Part shown: in pieces, positions 23,870 through 30,890 of the stretch
Layout: the number at the start of each line of letters is the position of its first letter
Position numbering within the stretch: the first letter of the stretch is position 1
IMG/VR virus record: IMGVR_UViG_3300005529_000334
Coordinates: 1-31,853 of that record
From: a virus
Length of the DNA: 31,853 bases
Strand: one strand, 5' to 3'
Program-made: the position numbers and the translations under genes
Notes under the pieces: model-generated
Told to the model about the DNA's origin: nothing
What the model saw: only the letters and a program-made list of their open reading frames with translations
Databases searched by the model: none

Positions 23870-25412
23870 CCTGCCTAAAGGTGCTCGCGTTATCAGCGTG
23901 CCAAACGCAGCGCCGCAGTACACGGATCTTCCGGATGGTGCCATCGTTGTCACGCCTGGAGCGGGAGCCACGATCAGCGCCGCGCCAAACACCGTGGCTG
24001 AGAAGGTTCGCAGATTGCGTGCGTCTCTCGCGGAGCGCCTGAGTCGCGGACAAGGCGAGGGCGCTGGAGAATTTATGGGCAGCGTGCTGTTGGGGCCGCT
24101 GGATGTTGGCGCTGGATTGGCCGAAATCTTTGGTGAGGGCAGATTGGGCCAGGGGCTAAAAGATGTCGGCTCCGGCCTGCTCCAGGCGGCAGAGATTCCA
24201 AGCTATTTTTATGCCCCAGGCTCTGCCAAGGCCGTTCGCCAGGCAGAGAAAGTGGCTGCCCTGAGTCGCTCAATCGGCGGCAAGGCGGGTTCCGCTGCTG
24301 GCGGAGCGCTGGAGGTTGTCGGGGGCGTGCTTGATTCCAATCTAGCAGGCACGATAAGCCCGCGACTGCCGCACCTCGGGAGAATCGCACGCGCAGCCGG
24401 TCAGACCGTAAAGTCCAAGGCCAGCGCCCTTGCAAAGGCCAAGGGCGCTCCGGCGGTAGAGGGCGAGGTTGCCGTTACCCGCTATCGTGTTCCCGAGGCT
24501 AAAAGAGTTGGCGGTCAACTGCAAACGCCAGCCGAGGTGATCGAGTCTGGCGCGATTCCTGGCAGGGACTTCCCGCAGGTGGGCATGGGGCGTGAGATTA
24601 CGAAACCAGCCTCGCGTGTCAGCAACATCGGAGAGTATGAGTCGCTTGGTTATAGGCCAAGGCCGGTAAGCGTCAAGGGGGCGAAACAGGCCTATCCGCG
24701 CGCTAGCCGTGGCTTTGTTGAGAGTCGCGCATTACAAGATGACATCAGGCAGATTCAGCAGGAGCAAATGCTTAAGGATGAGCTGCGCTCCAGCCGCGGG
24801 CAAGCGCCGCTCAAGACGTATCAGCGCAGTCGTATTGCGCCGGATCAGATTGGAGAAATGTTCGATGACCCGCTGATGCGGCAATTCGAGAAGGACGTGA
24901 TCCAGAAAGGCCCGAAGGAGCACGGACTAAAAGCCACGGCGACGCGGGCCGAGGGGCTGTGGAGGGGTGCCCCGGAGCCTAGTTGGATTGTAGAGGCCCA
25001 AGGTAGAGAGAGCGATATAATCCGCTATGCCGGACAGGCTGGGGCAAAAGGCGACCAGAAAGCAGTAGCTGTGTTCCTGAAGGATGCGAACGGCCCAGAT
25101 GCACGCTATGTTATCAGCGGCATCAAGAACAGGCCGCTGGCCGCCCGCCTGCTTAAGGCCGCAGGACAAGATGGCGCAACCTTTGTGGGCGATAAGGCCA
25201 TCATCTTTGACATGGGCGGAAAGAGGCTGAACAGCATTACGCAGATGGCGCAGAAGCGCGGTCTTAGCGTTTCCGCGCCGGAGAGGGGCCAGTTTAAGCT
25301 GCTGTTCCAGGACGACTTCGACACCGCCCTGCGTGAGGCGTCGGACTTCCGTACCAGGGGTACAATTATTATTCTTGGCCCGCAGGTCGGCAAAAGGGCT
25401 GTGGTTGAGTAA
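23838..25412 (+). CDS. Probable large internal virion protein
   Basis: A 524-residue protein beginning at ATG 23838 behind AGGGGGGGC, 32 bases inside the previous gene. The N-terminal part is Gly/Ala-rich with hydrophobic patches (EFMGSVLLGPLDVGAGLAEI, GGKAGSAAGGALEVVGGVL) that could insert in membranes. The C-terminal 140 residues (PSWIVEAQGRESDIIRYAGQ, then RYVISGIKNRPLAARLLKAA) look like a compact alpha/beta domain that I do not recognise. Most likely an ejected virion protein. Confidence 0.55.
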   Translation: MGSTSVAPFIDLPKGARVISVPNAAPQYTDLPDGAIVVTPGAGATISAAPNTVAEKVRRLRASLAERLSRGQGEGAGEFMGSVLLGPLDVGAGLAEIFGEGRLGQGLKDVGSGLLQAAEIPSYFYAPGSAKAVRQAEKVAALSRSIGGKAGSAAGGALEVVGGVLDSNLAGTISPRLPHLGRIARAAGQTVKSKASALAKAKGAPAVEGEVAVTRYRVPEAKRVGGQLQTPAEVIESGAIPGRDFPQVGMGREITKPASRVSNIGEYESLGYRPRPVSVKGAKQAYPRASRGFVESRALQDDIRQIQQEQMLKDELRSSRGQAPLKTYQRSRIAPDQIGEMFDDPLMRQFEKDVIQKGPKEHGLKATATRAEGLWRGAPEPSWIVEAQGRESDIIRYAGQAGAKGDQKAVAVFLKDANGPDARYVISGIKNRPLAARLLKAAGQDGATFVGDKAIIFDMGGKRLNSITQMAQKRGLSVSAPERGQFKLLFQDDFDTALREASDFRTRGTIIILGPQVGKRAVVE

Positions 25413-25417
25413 GCGCT

Positions 25418-25897
25418 ATGAGTCTCCGGGAATACGCTGGAAAGAAGTTTTCTGAACTTCCTCTTTGGCTTAAAGGCGTTCGCATTCTGGCGTGGCCCAT
25501 CGTGTGGGCGGCCTGGGTTCTAATTGTGCCTCCGCTCATTCTTCTGAAGCGGTGGGCGGAAAGACCGCTTCCTAGGCACTGGACAGACGAGGTGCTTGAA
25601 AGGAGGCAAACCGCGGAGGATCACCGTAGAATCATGGCGTATAAGTTCGGATACCCATATCCCCGCCCGACGCCACAATCGGCGACGCTGGAAGAACTGC
25701 TGGAATGGAAGCGCAACAGCGAACTGACACATGAAAGCAGGATTGCCAAACTGCAAGGCATGATCGAACAGGGCAAGCGCCTTGGCGTGCCAGTGGACAC
25801 TTTTGAAAGGGAATTGGCGATCCGAATGGATGACCAAAACAGAGGTGTCCCACCGGGGGTGCTTCACCACATAGCCAGGCGGATTCAAGAACAGTAA
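25418..25897 (+). CDS. Membrane-anchored hypothetical protein
   Basis: A 159-residue protein, five bases after the previous stop. The N-terminal region carries a long hydrophobic segment (RILAWPIVWAAWVLIVPPLI) and the rest is a charged helical domain (SATLEELLEWKRNSELTHES). No family recognised. It ends 25 bases before the intrinsic terminator, closing the virion operon. Confidence 0.55.
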   Translation: MSLREYAGKKFSELPLWLKGVRILAWPIVWAAWVLIVPPLILLKRWAERPLPRHWTDEVLERRQTAEDHRRIMAYKFGYPYPRPTPQSATLEELLEWKRNSELTHESRIAKLQGMIEQGKRLGVPVDTFERELAIRMDDQNRGVPPGVLHHIARRIQEQ

Positions 25898-25922
25898 ACA
25901 GTCAGAAGTTTGTTTTGCTAGC

Positions 25923-25949
25923 GCCCACCATTCTGGTGGGCATTTTTAT
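25923..25949 (+). terminator. Intrinsic terminator closing the structural operon
   Basis: GCCCACCA (25923-25930), loop TTC, TGGTGGGC (25934-25941), then ATTTTTATT. It sits six bases before the ATG of the next gene (25955), which has no ribosome-binding site in view, so the hairpin may also limit translation or permit regulated read-through into the lysis genes. Confidence 0.8.
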
Positions 25950-25954
25950 TGCCC

Positions 25955-26545
25955 ATGACAATCTATCTCGTACCGTTGCCACCAACCAAGCTGGTCAGGC
26001 GTGGCAGGGTGAACAGTCACGCCTATGTGAAGCTGGATCGTGAATCTGAGCACCACCTAAAGGCGCTGGCCAAACAGCTTCGCAATCGCGGGATCGCGCA
26101 GGTGGTTGCCGCCGATATCCATGAACAGGCCGCCAACCTCCTTGCCAAAGAAATCGGAGCACAGAAGCGAGTAAGCCAGAAGTTGCGCGGGTTCAACTTC
26201 GGTCGTTTCTCTGGCCGTCACACCGATGAGGTTGACAAGGTTCTACTTGACCTGTTCAAGCAGTGGTCGCGGAATCAGATTGTGCCCATCGCCGGGGGCG
26301 ATTCCTGGGTGAGCTACGAGCGTAGATTTATCGCTTTCGTTCGCAGATTGCTGGATTCACCCGAGCACGACATTGCGCTGCTTCTGGAGCCGCGTGAGAT
26401 TGCGGTTGTGCGCAGCATTGTTATGCCCGGCGATCCGGATCGGCCTAACTGGATCGTGCTTACCAGCTTTGGCCATGCCGATATCAAACCCGTAATTTAT
26501 CGTGTCGTTATAAAAGAGGGGGCAGAGAATGCCGCAGCCATTTAG
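25955..26545 (+). CDS. Degenerate phosphoglycerate-mutase-like protein
   Basis: A 196-residue protein. The layout recalls the histidine phosphatase (PGM) superfamily: an N-terminal IYLVPLPPTKLV where LVRHGxT would be, then LKALAKQLRNRGIAQVVAAD, GFNFGRFSGRHTDEV and PIAGGDSWVSYERRFIAFVR. Both catalytic His positions appear replaced (LVRHG reads LVPLP; the second VxHG region reads LLEPREI). It is therefore a possible pseudoenzyme or substrate-binding relative. Start ATG 25955 lies against a terminator and lacks a Shine-Dalgarno. Overlaps the next gene by 17 bases. The fold call is moderate. Confidence 0.5.
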   Translation: MTIYLVPLPPTKLVRRGRVNSHAYVKLDRESEHHLKALAKQLRNRGIAQVVAADIHEQAANLLAKEIGAQKRVSQKLRGFNFGRFSGRHTDEVDKVLLDLFKQWSRNQIVPIAGGDSWVSYERRFIAFVRRLLDSPEHDIALLLEPREIAVVRSIVMPGDPDRPNWIVLTSFGHADIKPVIYRVVIKEGAENAAAI

Positions 26546-26939
26546 GCCGTGGAACCAGGTTCCGCGTGACCCGGCGATGTCCGCCGAAACCTATCAGTTC
26601 TTGGTTTGGGTGCAGCAGTCCATTATGCAGCTGCTGAGCGCCGTTATCATTCTGCCCGCTCCAGAGATTACGACCAAGGGCCTGCACCAGGCTGTGCGGA
26701 TTGACTGGGACGAAGTTCCTGGTGCTCTCAAGTATTACATTTTCGAGAACGTGACGGCGGCGTTGCCGTCGAACCCGCTGGCTGTCATTCCCGCGAATCT
26801 GGCGCGTACCAAAAACTCTTATCTCCGCAGTGGCCTGACTGATACCAACACTCGCTATTACGCAGTTCAGGCAGTAGGGCCGAACGAGTCGAAGGGTGCT
26901 CTCAGCGCCTTCAAGACTGGATTTGCCGCAAGCATCTAG
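26529..26939 (+). CDS. Fibronectin type III-like protein
   Basis: A 136-residue protein; ATG 26529 follows AGAGGGGGCAGAG. Residues about 45-136 (APEITTKGLHQAVRIDWDEV, YYIFENV, YYAVQAVGPNESKGALS) match an FN3-like beta-sandwich, with the Trp and YY.V positions typical of the fold. The N-terminus has a helical segment (YQFLVWVQQSIMQLL). FN3 domains in phages usually sit on tails or fibres and bind surfaces. Here it precedes the lysis cassette. Confidence 0.6.
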   Translation: MPQPFRPWNQVPRDPAMSAETYQFLVWVQQSIMQLLSAVIILPAPEITTKGLHQAVRIDWDEVPGALKYYIFENVTAALPSNPLAVIPANLARTKNSYLRSGLTDTNTRYYAVQAVGPNESKGALSAFKTGFAASI

Positions 26940-27293
26940 ATGTTTGCATTCAAGAAAACCGTCGTGTCCGACGGTGCCGCTCCCCAAACCTGGTTTGCGA
27001 TGGGTGTTTTCTACGCCCTGCACTCACTACTGGCCGGAGGCAGGTTCGTAGTGACGGCTGTCAGAGACGGAAAGCACGAGCCTGGGAGCAAGCACTACAC
27101 CGGCGAAGCATTTGACATGCGGGTTTGGTATATCACGCCGGAGCAACGCGCTCGTATCGTCGAGAAGGCACGCGAATTGTTAGACCCGCTGGGCTACGAC
27201 ATCATCTCCGCTGAGACGCCCGGCCATCAGGATCACGACCATTGCGAGTTCGATCCAAAAGAGGGCGAGATATGGGTTTCTTCGGTCAACTAA
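26940..27293 (+). CDS. Endolysin, M15-type peptidase
   Basis: A 117-residue peptidoglycan peptidase. It shows the M15 zinc signature SKHYTGEAFD (S50, H52, D59) and the C-terminal HQDHDHCEFDP (H96, H99, H101) carrying the remaining ligand and catalytic residues. It would cut cross-links or stem peptides in the murein. No signal peptide is visible, so it relies on the holin for access. ATG immediately follows the preceding TAG, and the end overlaps the spanin-like gene by 22 bases. Confidence 0.8.
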   Translation: MFAFKKTVVSDGAAPQTWFAMGVFYALHSLLAGGRFVVTAVRDGKHEPGSKHYTGEAFDMRVWYITPEQRARIVEKARELLDPLGYDIISAETPGHQDHDHCEFDPKEGEIWVSSVN

Positions 27294-27862
27294 TCGAGCT
27301 TGTCAAGCCGTATCGCTTCCGCATTCTGCTTGCCCTGGTAGCGGCCCTGGTTGGGTTCACGTGGCTGTCCCACCAGATCGCCGTGGAACGCGCCGAGGCC
27401 GCCGCCGACGCGACCAAGAAGGCGCAGGACGAGGTGATCAGCTACTTGGACGAGCGCGAAAAGGAGCGCAGAGAGCAACTTGATCGAATCTTGGAGCAAC
27501 TGGAGCAGGTGAAGCGCCAGGTGCGACAGCCACGCGATATCGTGCGCGAGATACCCGCCTACATCCGCCTTCCCAAGCCGATTGAACTCCAAGGGTCACA
27601 GAATGTGCCTCCGCCGCCGATGTCGGCGGTGGTTCCACCTGAGAGCGTGAAGCCGTTGTTCGACCATCTGGTTGATTGCAGGGCGTGTGAGGTGAGGCTG
27701 GCCGAGGCCCAGCAGACGATCCGGGATGACCAGCGGCGGATGGAGGCAATGCAAAAGAAACTGGAGGCGGAGGAAAGGAAGCACAGGCTTGGATTCAAGC
27801 AGGTTTTGAAATGGCTCGTGATTGGAGGTGCAGGCGGATATGTCGCTGGCAGGATTTTTTAA
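27272..27862 (+). CDS. Spanin-like membrane protein
   Basis: A 196-residue protein from ATG 27272 (GAGGGCGAG upstream). A transmembrane segment lies at about 17-36 (FRILLALVAALVGFTWLS) and is followed by a long charged coiled coil (EVISYLDEREKERREQLDRI) in the periplasm, a Pro-rich stretch (NVPPPPMSAVVPP) and a second coil. The C-terminus is hydrophobic (VLKWLVIGGAGGYVAGRIF). The architecture resembles i-spanin (Rz), which joins inner and outer membranes at lysis. No lipoprotein o-spanin is seen; the hydrophobic C-terminus may serve as the outer anchor. Confidence 0.55.
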   Translation: MGFFGQLIELVKPYRFRILLALVAALVGFTWLSHQIAVERAEAAADATKKAQDEVISYLDEREKERREQLDRILEQLEQVKRQVRQPRDIVREIPAYIRLPKPIELQGSQNVPPPPMSAVVPPESVKPLFDHLVDCRACEVRLAEAQQTIRDDQRRMEAMQKKLEAEERKHRLGFKQVLKWLVIGGAGGYVAGRIF

Positions 27863-28139
27863 GTTCCTTGGCGGAGCGTTTTCGGAGCTTAACGGATGCC
27901 CCAGCTTCTCCAGGTTGGCGACCGGCGCGATTGTGGCCTTCTCATTGTTCTGGGTGACATGGATCGTAGTCCACAGTTCGCAGCTTCCAGACCTGAGCGA
28001 ACTGGCGTTGTTCATCACGACGCTCTATGGCACCAACAAGCTGTCGAGTGCATTCAAGGGCGCGGACAAATCAACCGTTACAAACGGAGGCACTGAACAA
28101 AATGAAAGTCGCGGCGCTCTCCCTGTTGCTGGCAATTAG
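27840..28139 (+). CDS. Holin-like protein
   Basis: A 99-residue protein. ATG 27840 has GGAGGTG (27824-27830) upstream. It resembles small phage holins with a conserved N-terminal NGCPSFSRLATG, followed by hydrophobic segments (AIVAFSLFWVTWIVV, LSELALFITTLYGTNKL) and a charged, flexible C-terminus. Holins form inner-membrane holes at a fixed time so that the endolysin reaches the murein. It overlaps neighbours on both sides, fitting a lysis cassette. Confidence 0.65.
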   Translation: MSLAGFFKFLGGAFSELNGCPSFSRLATGAIVAFSLFWVTWIVVHSSQLPDLSELALFITTLYGTNKLSSAFKGADKSTVTNGGTEQNESRGALPVAGN

Positions 28140-28821
28140 CGCCGCTGCGGGCCTGGCGCAACCTGCGCCACAGGCGGAGGAGCGGTTCATATCCGAGGTG
28201 GTTCTACCGGCTACGGTTCTCTTGTACTACCAGGGGGACGGCCAGATGATGGCCGTATGTACGGCTGTCGCCATAGACCACAAGGGCGAGACGTACACCT
28301 TCGCCACCGCCGGTCACTGCATTCGCAAAGAGCGCAAACATTACTTTGTGACCGATGATGGCGCTGGCGAGGAAAAGCAGTTCATCCGTCTGAGAAACGC
28401 TACCTGCGGGGCGGTGGATCGCGGAGATGATTTCTGCCTGCTTGAGATCAAGACCAAGCGGGAGTTCCCGCTTATCAATCTTGGCCACGACGCCACAGGC
28501 TACTCCGTGCCTGTTGTGAATGTAGCCTCGCCTGGCGGCATGGGTAAGCGCGTGTATCGCGGCTACATCGCCAGCCCCAAGCTGGATCGCCCGATGGAAG
28601 TGGAGGATGCAAGCTGGCCCGACGCCATGAGCGTGCAGATTCCGGCATACAGCGGATCGAGCGGATCAGCCGTGATCTGCCTGGAGCAGCGGGCCATCTG
28701 CGGTTTTATTGTGGGCAAGACGCCCGCCGAGGCCGTGGCCCTGCCTGTATCACGGTTCATCAGGTTCCGCGAACAAGTCGCCAGGGGGGATTACGAATGG
28801 CCGCAAAAGGCAAAGAAGTAA
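28102..28821 (+). CDS. Secreted trypsin-like serine protease
   Basis: A 239-residue protein with a Sec signal peptide (MKVAALSLLLAISAAAGLAQ). The catalytic triad of S1-type proteases is visible: TAGHC (H72), DDFCLLEI (D109 or D110) and YSGSSGSAV (S187). ATG 28102 follows CGGAGG (28085-28090). It would act outside the inner membrane. Phage trypsin-like proteases are known as secreted cargo, but one inside a lysis cassette is uncommon. It could digest envelope proteins to aid lysis or act in superinfection exclusion. Four Cys in the mature part could form disulphides. Confidence 0.7.
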   Translation: MKVAALSLLLAISAAAGLAQPAPQAEERFISEVVLPATVLLYYQGDGQMMAVCTAVAIDHKGETYTFATAGHCIRKERKHYFVTDDGAGEEKQFIRLRNATCGAVDRGDDFCLLEIKTKREFPLINLGHDATGYSVPVVNVASPGGMGKRVYRGYIASPKLDRPMEVEDASWPDAMSVQIPAYSGSSGSAVICLEQRAICGFIVGKTPAEAVALPVSRFIRFREQVARGDYEWPQKAKK

Positions 28822-29129
28822 GCCGGGCGCAACTGCGGAGCCTGGTGCGGAAGTGGCAGCGCATTCTGCGCCTCCAAGACTGGCGCGTGACCGTGGACTA
28901 TGACGGCGACATGTGGGATGACTGGGGCGAGGTAACGTGGGATATCGAGGCCAAGACCGCACACATCCGCATCAACCCAGTTTCGCCTCCAGAGGAGACC
29001 ATCATTCACGAGTTGCTGCATCTACACGCCGCACCCCTCGGCGACCTGAAGGGGTACAAGAGCGACACCCTGGAGCAGATGATAGAGCTTACCGCTGGCG
29101 CATTATATGAACTCTCCAATGGCGGATAG
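28797..29129 (+). CDS. HExxH putative metallopeptidase (SprT-like)
   Basis: A 110-residue protein carrying HELLHLH (H71, E72, H75), the zinc-metalloprotease motif, preceded by a helical domain (LVRKWQRILRLQDWRVTVDY). No signal peptide, so cytoplasmic. It resembles small phage SprT- or ImmA-like peptidases often linked to regulators. It overlaps the trypsin gene by 25 bases and meets the oppositely oriented regulator gene end to end with a 27-base overlap, hinting at linked regulation. Confidence 0.6.
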   Translation: MAAKGKEVSRAQLRSLVRKWQRILRLQDWRVTVDYDGDMWDDWGEVTWDIEAKTAHIRINPVSPPEETIIHELLHLHAAPLGDLKGYKSDTLEQMIELTAGALYELSNGG

Positions 29130-29345
29130 CAGCGGGCCAGCAACAAGAATCAACCCGGCAATTTTTGTCACATCCGCGCCGCCGCCGTTCTTGCGAATTG
29201 GGGAGATGTGCTCGGCCTCGGCCAGCTTGCGGATGGCGAGGCGTACCACCGCCGACCTGCTCAAACCCAGTTTCTCAGAGAGAAGCGCGAGATAGCGTTC
29301 CTCCGCCTGGCGAAGGTGAACGCTGGTGCTTTTCAAGTGGCGCAT
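29103..29345 (-). CDS. Ribbon-helix-helix DNA-binding protein
   Basis: An 80-residue protein on the minus strand from ATG 29345. The N-terminal STSVHLRQAEERYLALLSEK, then LGLSRSAVVRLAIRKLAEAE, fits a ribbon-helix-helix (CopG/Arc-like) fold. The C-terminus is hydrophobic (IAGLILVAGPLLSAIGEFI), which could tie the protein to the membrane, unusual for this family. It is divergent from the integrase, and palindromes lie in the shared upstream region, so it may regulate itself and the integrase. Confidence 0.6.
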   Translation of the reverse strand: MRHLKSTSVHLRQAEERYLALLSEKLGLSRSAVVRLAIRKLAEAEHISPIRKNGGGADVTKIAGLILVAGPLLSAIGEFI

Positions 29346-29409
29346 GGGTTGTTGGATGACAGCGCAAATGTCTGGCTGCGCCTTGGTTGCATTACCTTGG
29401 TACAGGGGC

Positions 29410-29448
29410 GAGTTACTACTTCTCGGTTGCTACTCATTGGTGAGTAAC
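29410..29448. promoter_or_regulatory. Operator-like palindromes between the regulator and integrase
   Basis: TACTCA-TTGG-TGAGTA (29431-29446) is a perfect inverted repeat. Nearby AGTTACT (29411-29417) and AGTAACT (29443-29449) are related palindromic heptamers. This divergent upstream region is where an operator for the ribbon-helix-helix protein would be expected. No convincing promoter boxes could be assigned. Confidence 0.45.
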
Positions 29449-29547
29449 TACGCTGCAACTTTGTCTGTGCATACTGCGTCTCTGGATAGCGCCGGGACAG
29501 AGATGATGCCGCCACTCTGTCTGGCCTTTGTAAGGAAATAATCGTAA

Positions 29548-29562
29548 GTACATTATTTGTAC
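29548..29562. promoter_or_regulatory. Palindrome near the integrase start
   Basis: GTACA-TTATT-TGTAC (29548-29562), five-base arms around a five-base spacer, 43 bases upstream of the integrase ATG (29605). Possible operator or integration-protein site. The frame also opens at TTG 29557, inside the palindrome, but that start would leave no room for a ribosome-binding site. Confidence 0.45.
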
Positions 29563-29604
29563 GGAATAGGCGTTCCTGGGGGCGCAGTGTGTATTGTTCC
29601 CTTC

Positions 29605-30744
29605 ATGGATACGCGCTGCCCCAGTTGCAATTTTCACATTAGGGTTGATGAATGGCTGACAGACAGGTGGGCCGAGTGGTTGAAGTGTATGGGTGCCGAG
29701 CCGGGAAACCCGCCCGTCAAACCAGACGAGGACGTAGGGCCAATTTGGTTGTCAGACCAGGCGGCATTCGCCAGGCTGCCGTTTCCTGTCGCGTTCTACA
29801 AATGGCTGTCGGAGCGCAAGCGACGACTTGCCGACAACACATGGCGCAGGCACCAATGGCGCTTCCGGCCCTTGTACGCCTTCTTCGGCGATAGGCCGCT
29901 GGAGACCATCACTGCGCTCGATCTGCACCAGTACCAGCACTGGCGCACCAACACCGGCTTTGTCACGGTCAAGGAAAACGGAAAGTGGGTGTCCAGGGAG
30001 GTTGCCGCCAAGACCGAGCCGGACACCATCAATCATGAACTGAGCGTAATCCAGCAACTCCTGAAGAAGGCCGGTCGCTGGCATCTGATCCGCGACCTCT
30101 ACGAGCCGCTGCCCGTTCCAAACTACGAGGTTGGCAAGGCGCTGACCGAGGAGCAGGAGAGGCGGCTGTTCGAGGTTGCTTCCAGCAATCCGCGCTGGAG
30201 GGTCGCCTATTTGGCGGCGAAGCTGACCGCACACACCACCGCTGGCCCCAGCGAGATCAAACACCTCCGTCTGCGCGATGTGGACTTGGAGCGCCGCGAG
30301 ATCACCGTCCGGGAGGGCACGAAAAATAAGTACCGCGTCCGCCTGGTTCCACTGAACGATGATGCGTACTGGGCGGCATCCCAACTGCTGGAGCGGGCCA
30401 AGGCGAAGGGGGCAAGCGACCCAGACCACTACCTGCTCCCCGGTAAGACGCGGCAGGGATACGATCCCGCCAAGCCCATGAGCGCAAGCGGCTGGCGTAC
30501 GGCCTGGCGCTCTCTCCGCCAGGCGGCAGGGATGCCGAGTCTGCGTCCCTACGACCTCCGGCACCACGCGATCACCAAACTGGCTGAAAAGCCGGAGGTT
30601 AGCGAGCAGGTGATCCAGGACATCGCCGGTCACGTCTCCCAGAGAATGCTGCGCCACTACTCGCACATCCGCATGAGGGCCAAGCGGGAGGCGCTGGAAC
30701 TGCTGTCCAGGCCGAAGGGGGGCGGAGCAGGAGCGGCTGCGTAA
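29605..30744 (+). CDS. int: Tyrosine recombinase (phage integrase)
   Basis: A 379-residue integrase from ATG 29605 (the frame continues to TTG 29557). The N-terminus has CPSC, possibly a zinc site. A SAM-like core-binding domain spans about 60-165. In the catalytic domain the ordinary pieces are K240/K242 (GTKNKYRVR, then VPL), R319 in YDLRHH, H343 in AGHVSQRM and the nucleophile Y352 in RHYSHI. The first catalytic Arg, expected in TGxRxxE, reads TTAGPSE, with Gly at that position (214). The integrase inserts phage DNA at the tRNA-Asp site 1 kb downstream. C-terminus Gly/Ala-rich. Confidence 0.85.
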   Translation: MDTRCPSCNFHIRVDEWLTDRWAEWLKCMGAEPGNPPVKPDEDVGPIWLSDQAAFARLPFPVAFYKWLSERKRRLADNTWRRHQWRFRPLYAFFGDRPLETITALDLHQYQHWRTNTGFVTVKENGKWVSREVAAKTEPDTINHELSVIQQLLKKAGRWHLIRDLYEPLPVPNYEVGKALTEEQERRLFEVASSNPRWRVAYLAAKLTAHTTAGPSEIKHLRLRDVDLERREITVREGTKNKYRVRLVPLNDDAYWAASQLLERAKAKGASDPDHYLLPGKTRQGYDPAKPMSASGWRTAWRSLRQAAGMPSLRPYDLRHHAITKLAEKPEVSEQVIQDIAGHVSQRMLRHYSHIRMRAKREALELLSRPKGGGAGAAA

Positions 30745-30837
30745 GAGAGACTTCCCATTTGAAGAAAAGGAGAGCCACTGGTGGTACGCCCATGGCGTCA
30801 GCGGCAGCATCCGGCCCGTAGCATAATCGCGAATCTT

Positions 30838-30853
30838 GTCAGGCATTCCTGAC
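30838..30853. repeat. Short inverted repeat between convergent integrase and nuclease genes
   Basis: GTCAGG-CATT-CCTGAC, a perfect six-base stem with a four-base loop, between the ends of the convergent genes at 30744 and 30891. It is followed on neither strand by a T run, so it is at best a weak terminator. The rest of 30745-30890 shows no gene. Confidence 0.4.
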
Positions 30854-30890
30854 CGCAAAATACACTATCTTCTGTATCGTGAATAGGCAT

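Noticed and set aside
29410-29604. A defined promoter for the integrase
   Set aside because: AT-rich stretches exist, but no pair of boxes at suitable spacing is convincing enough to annotate.
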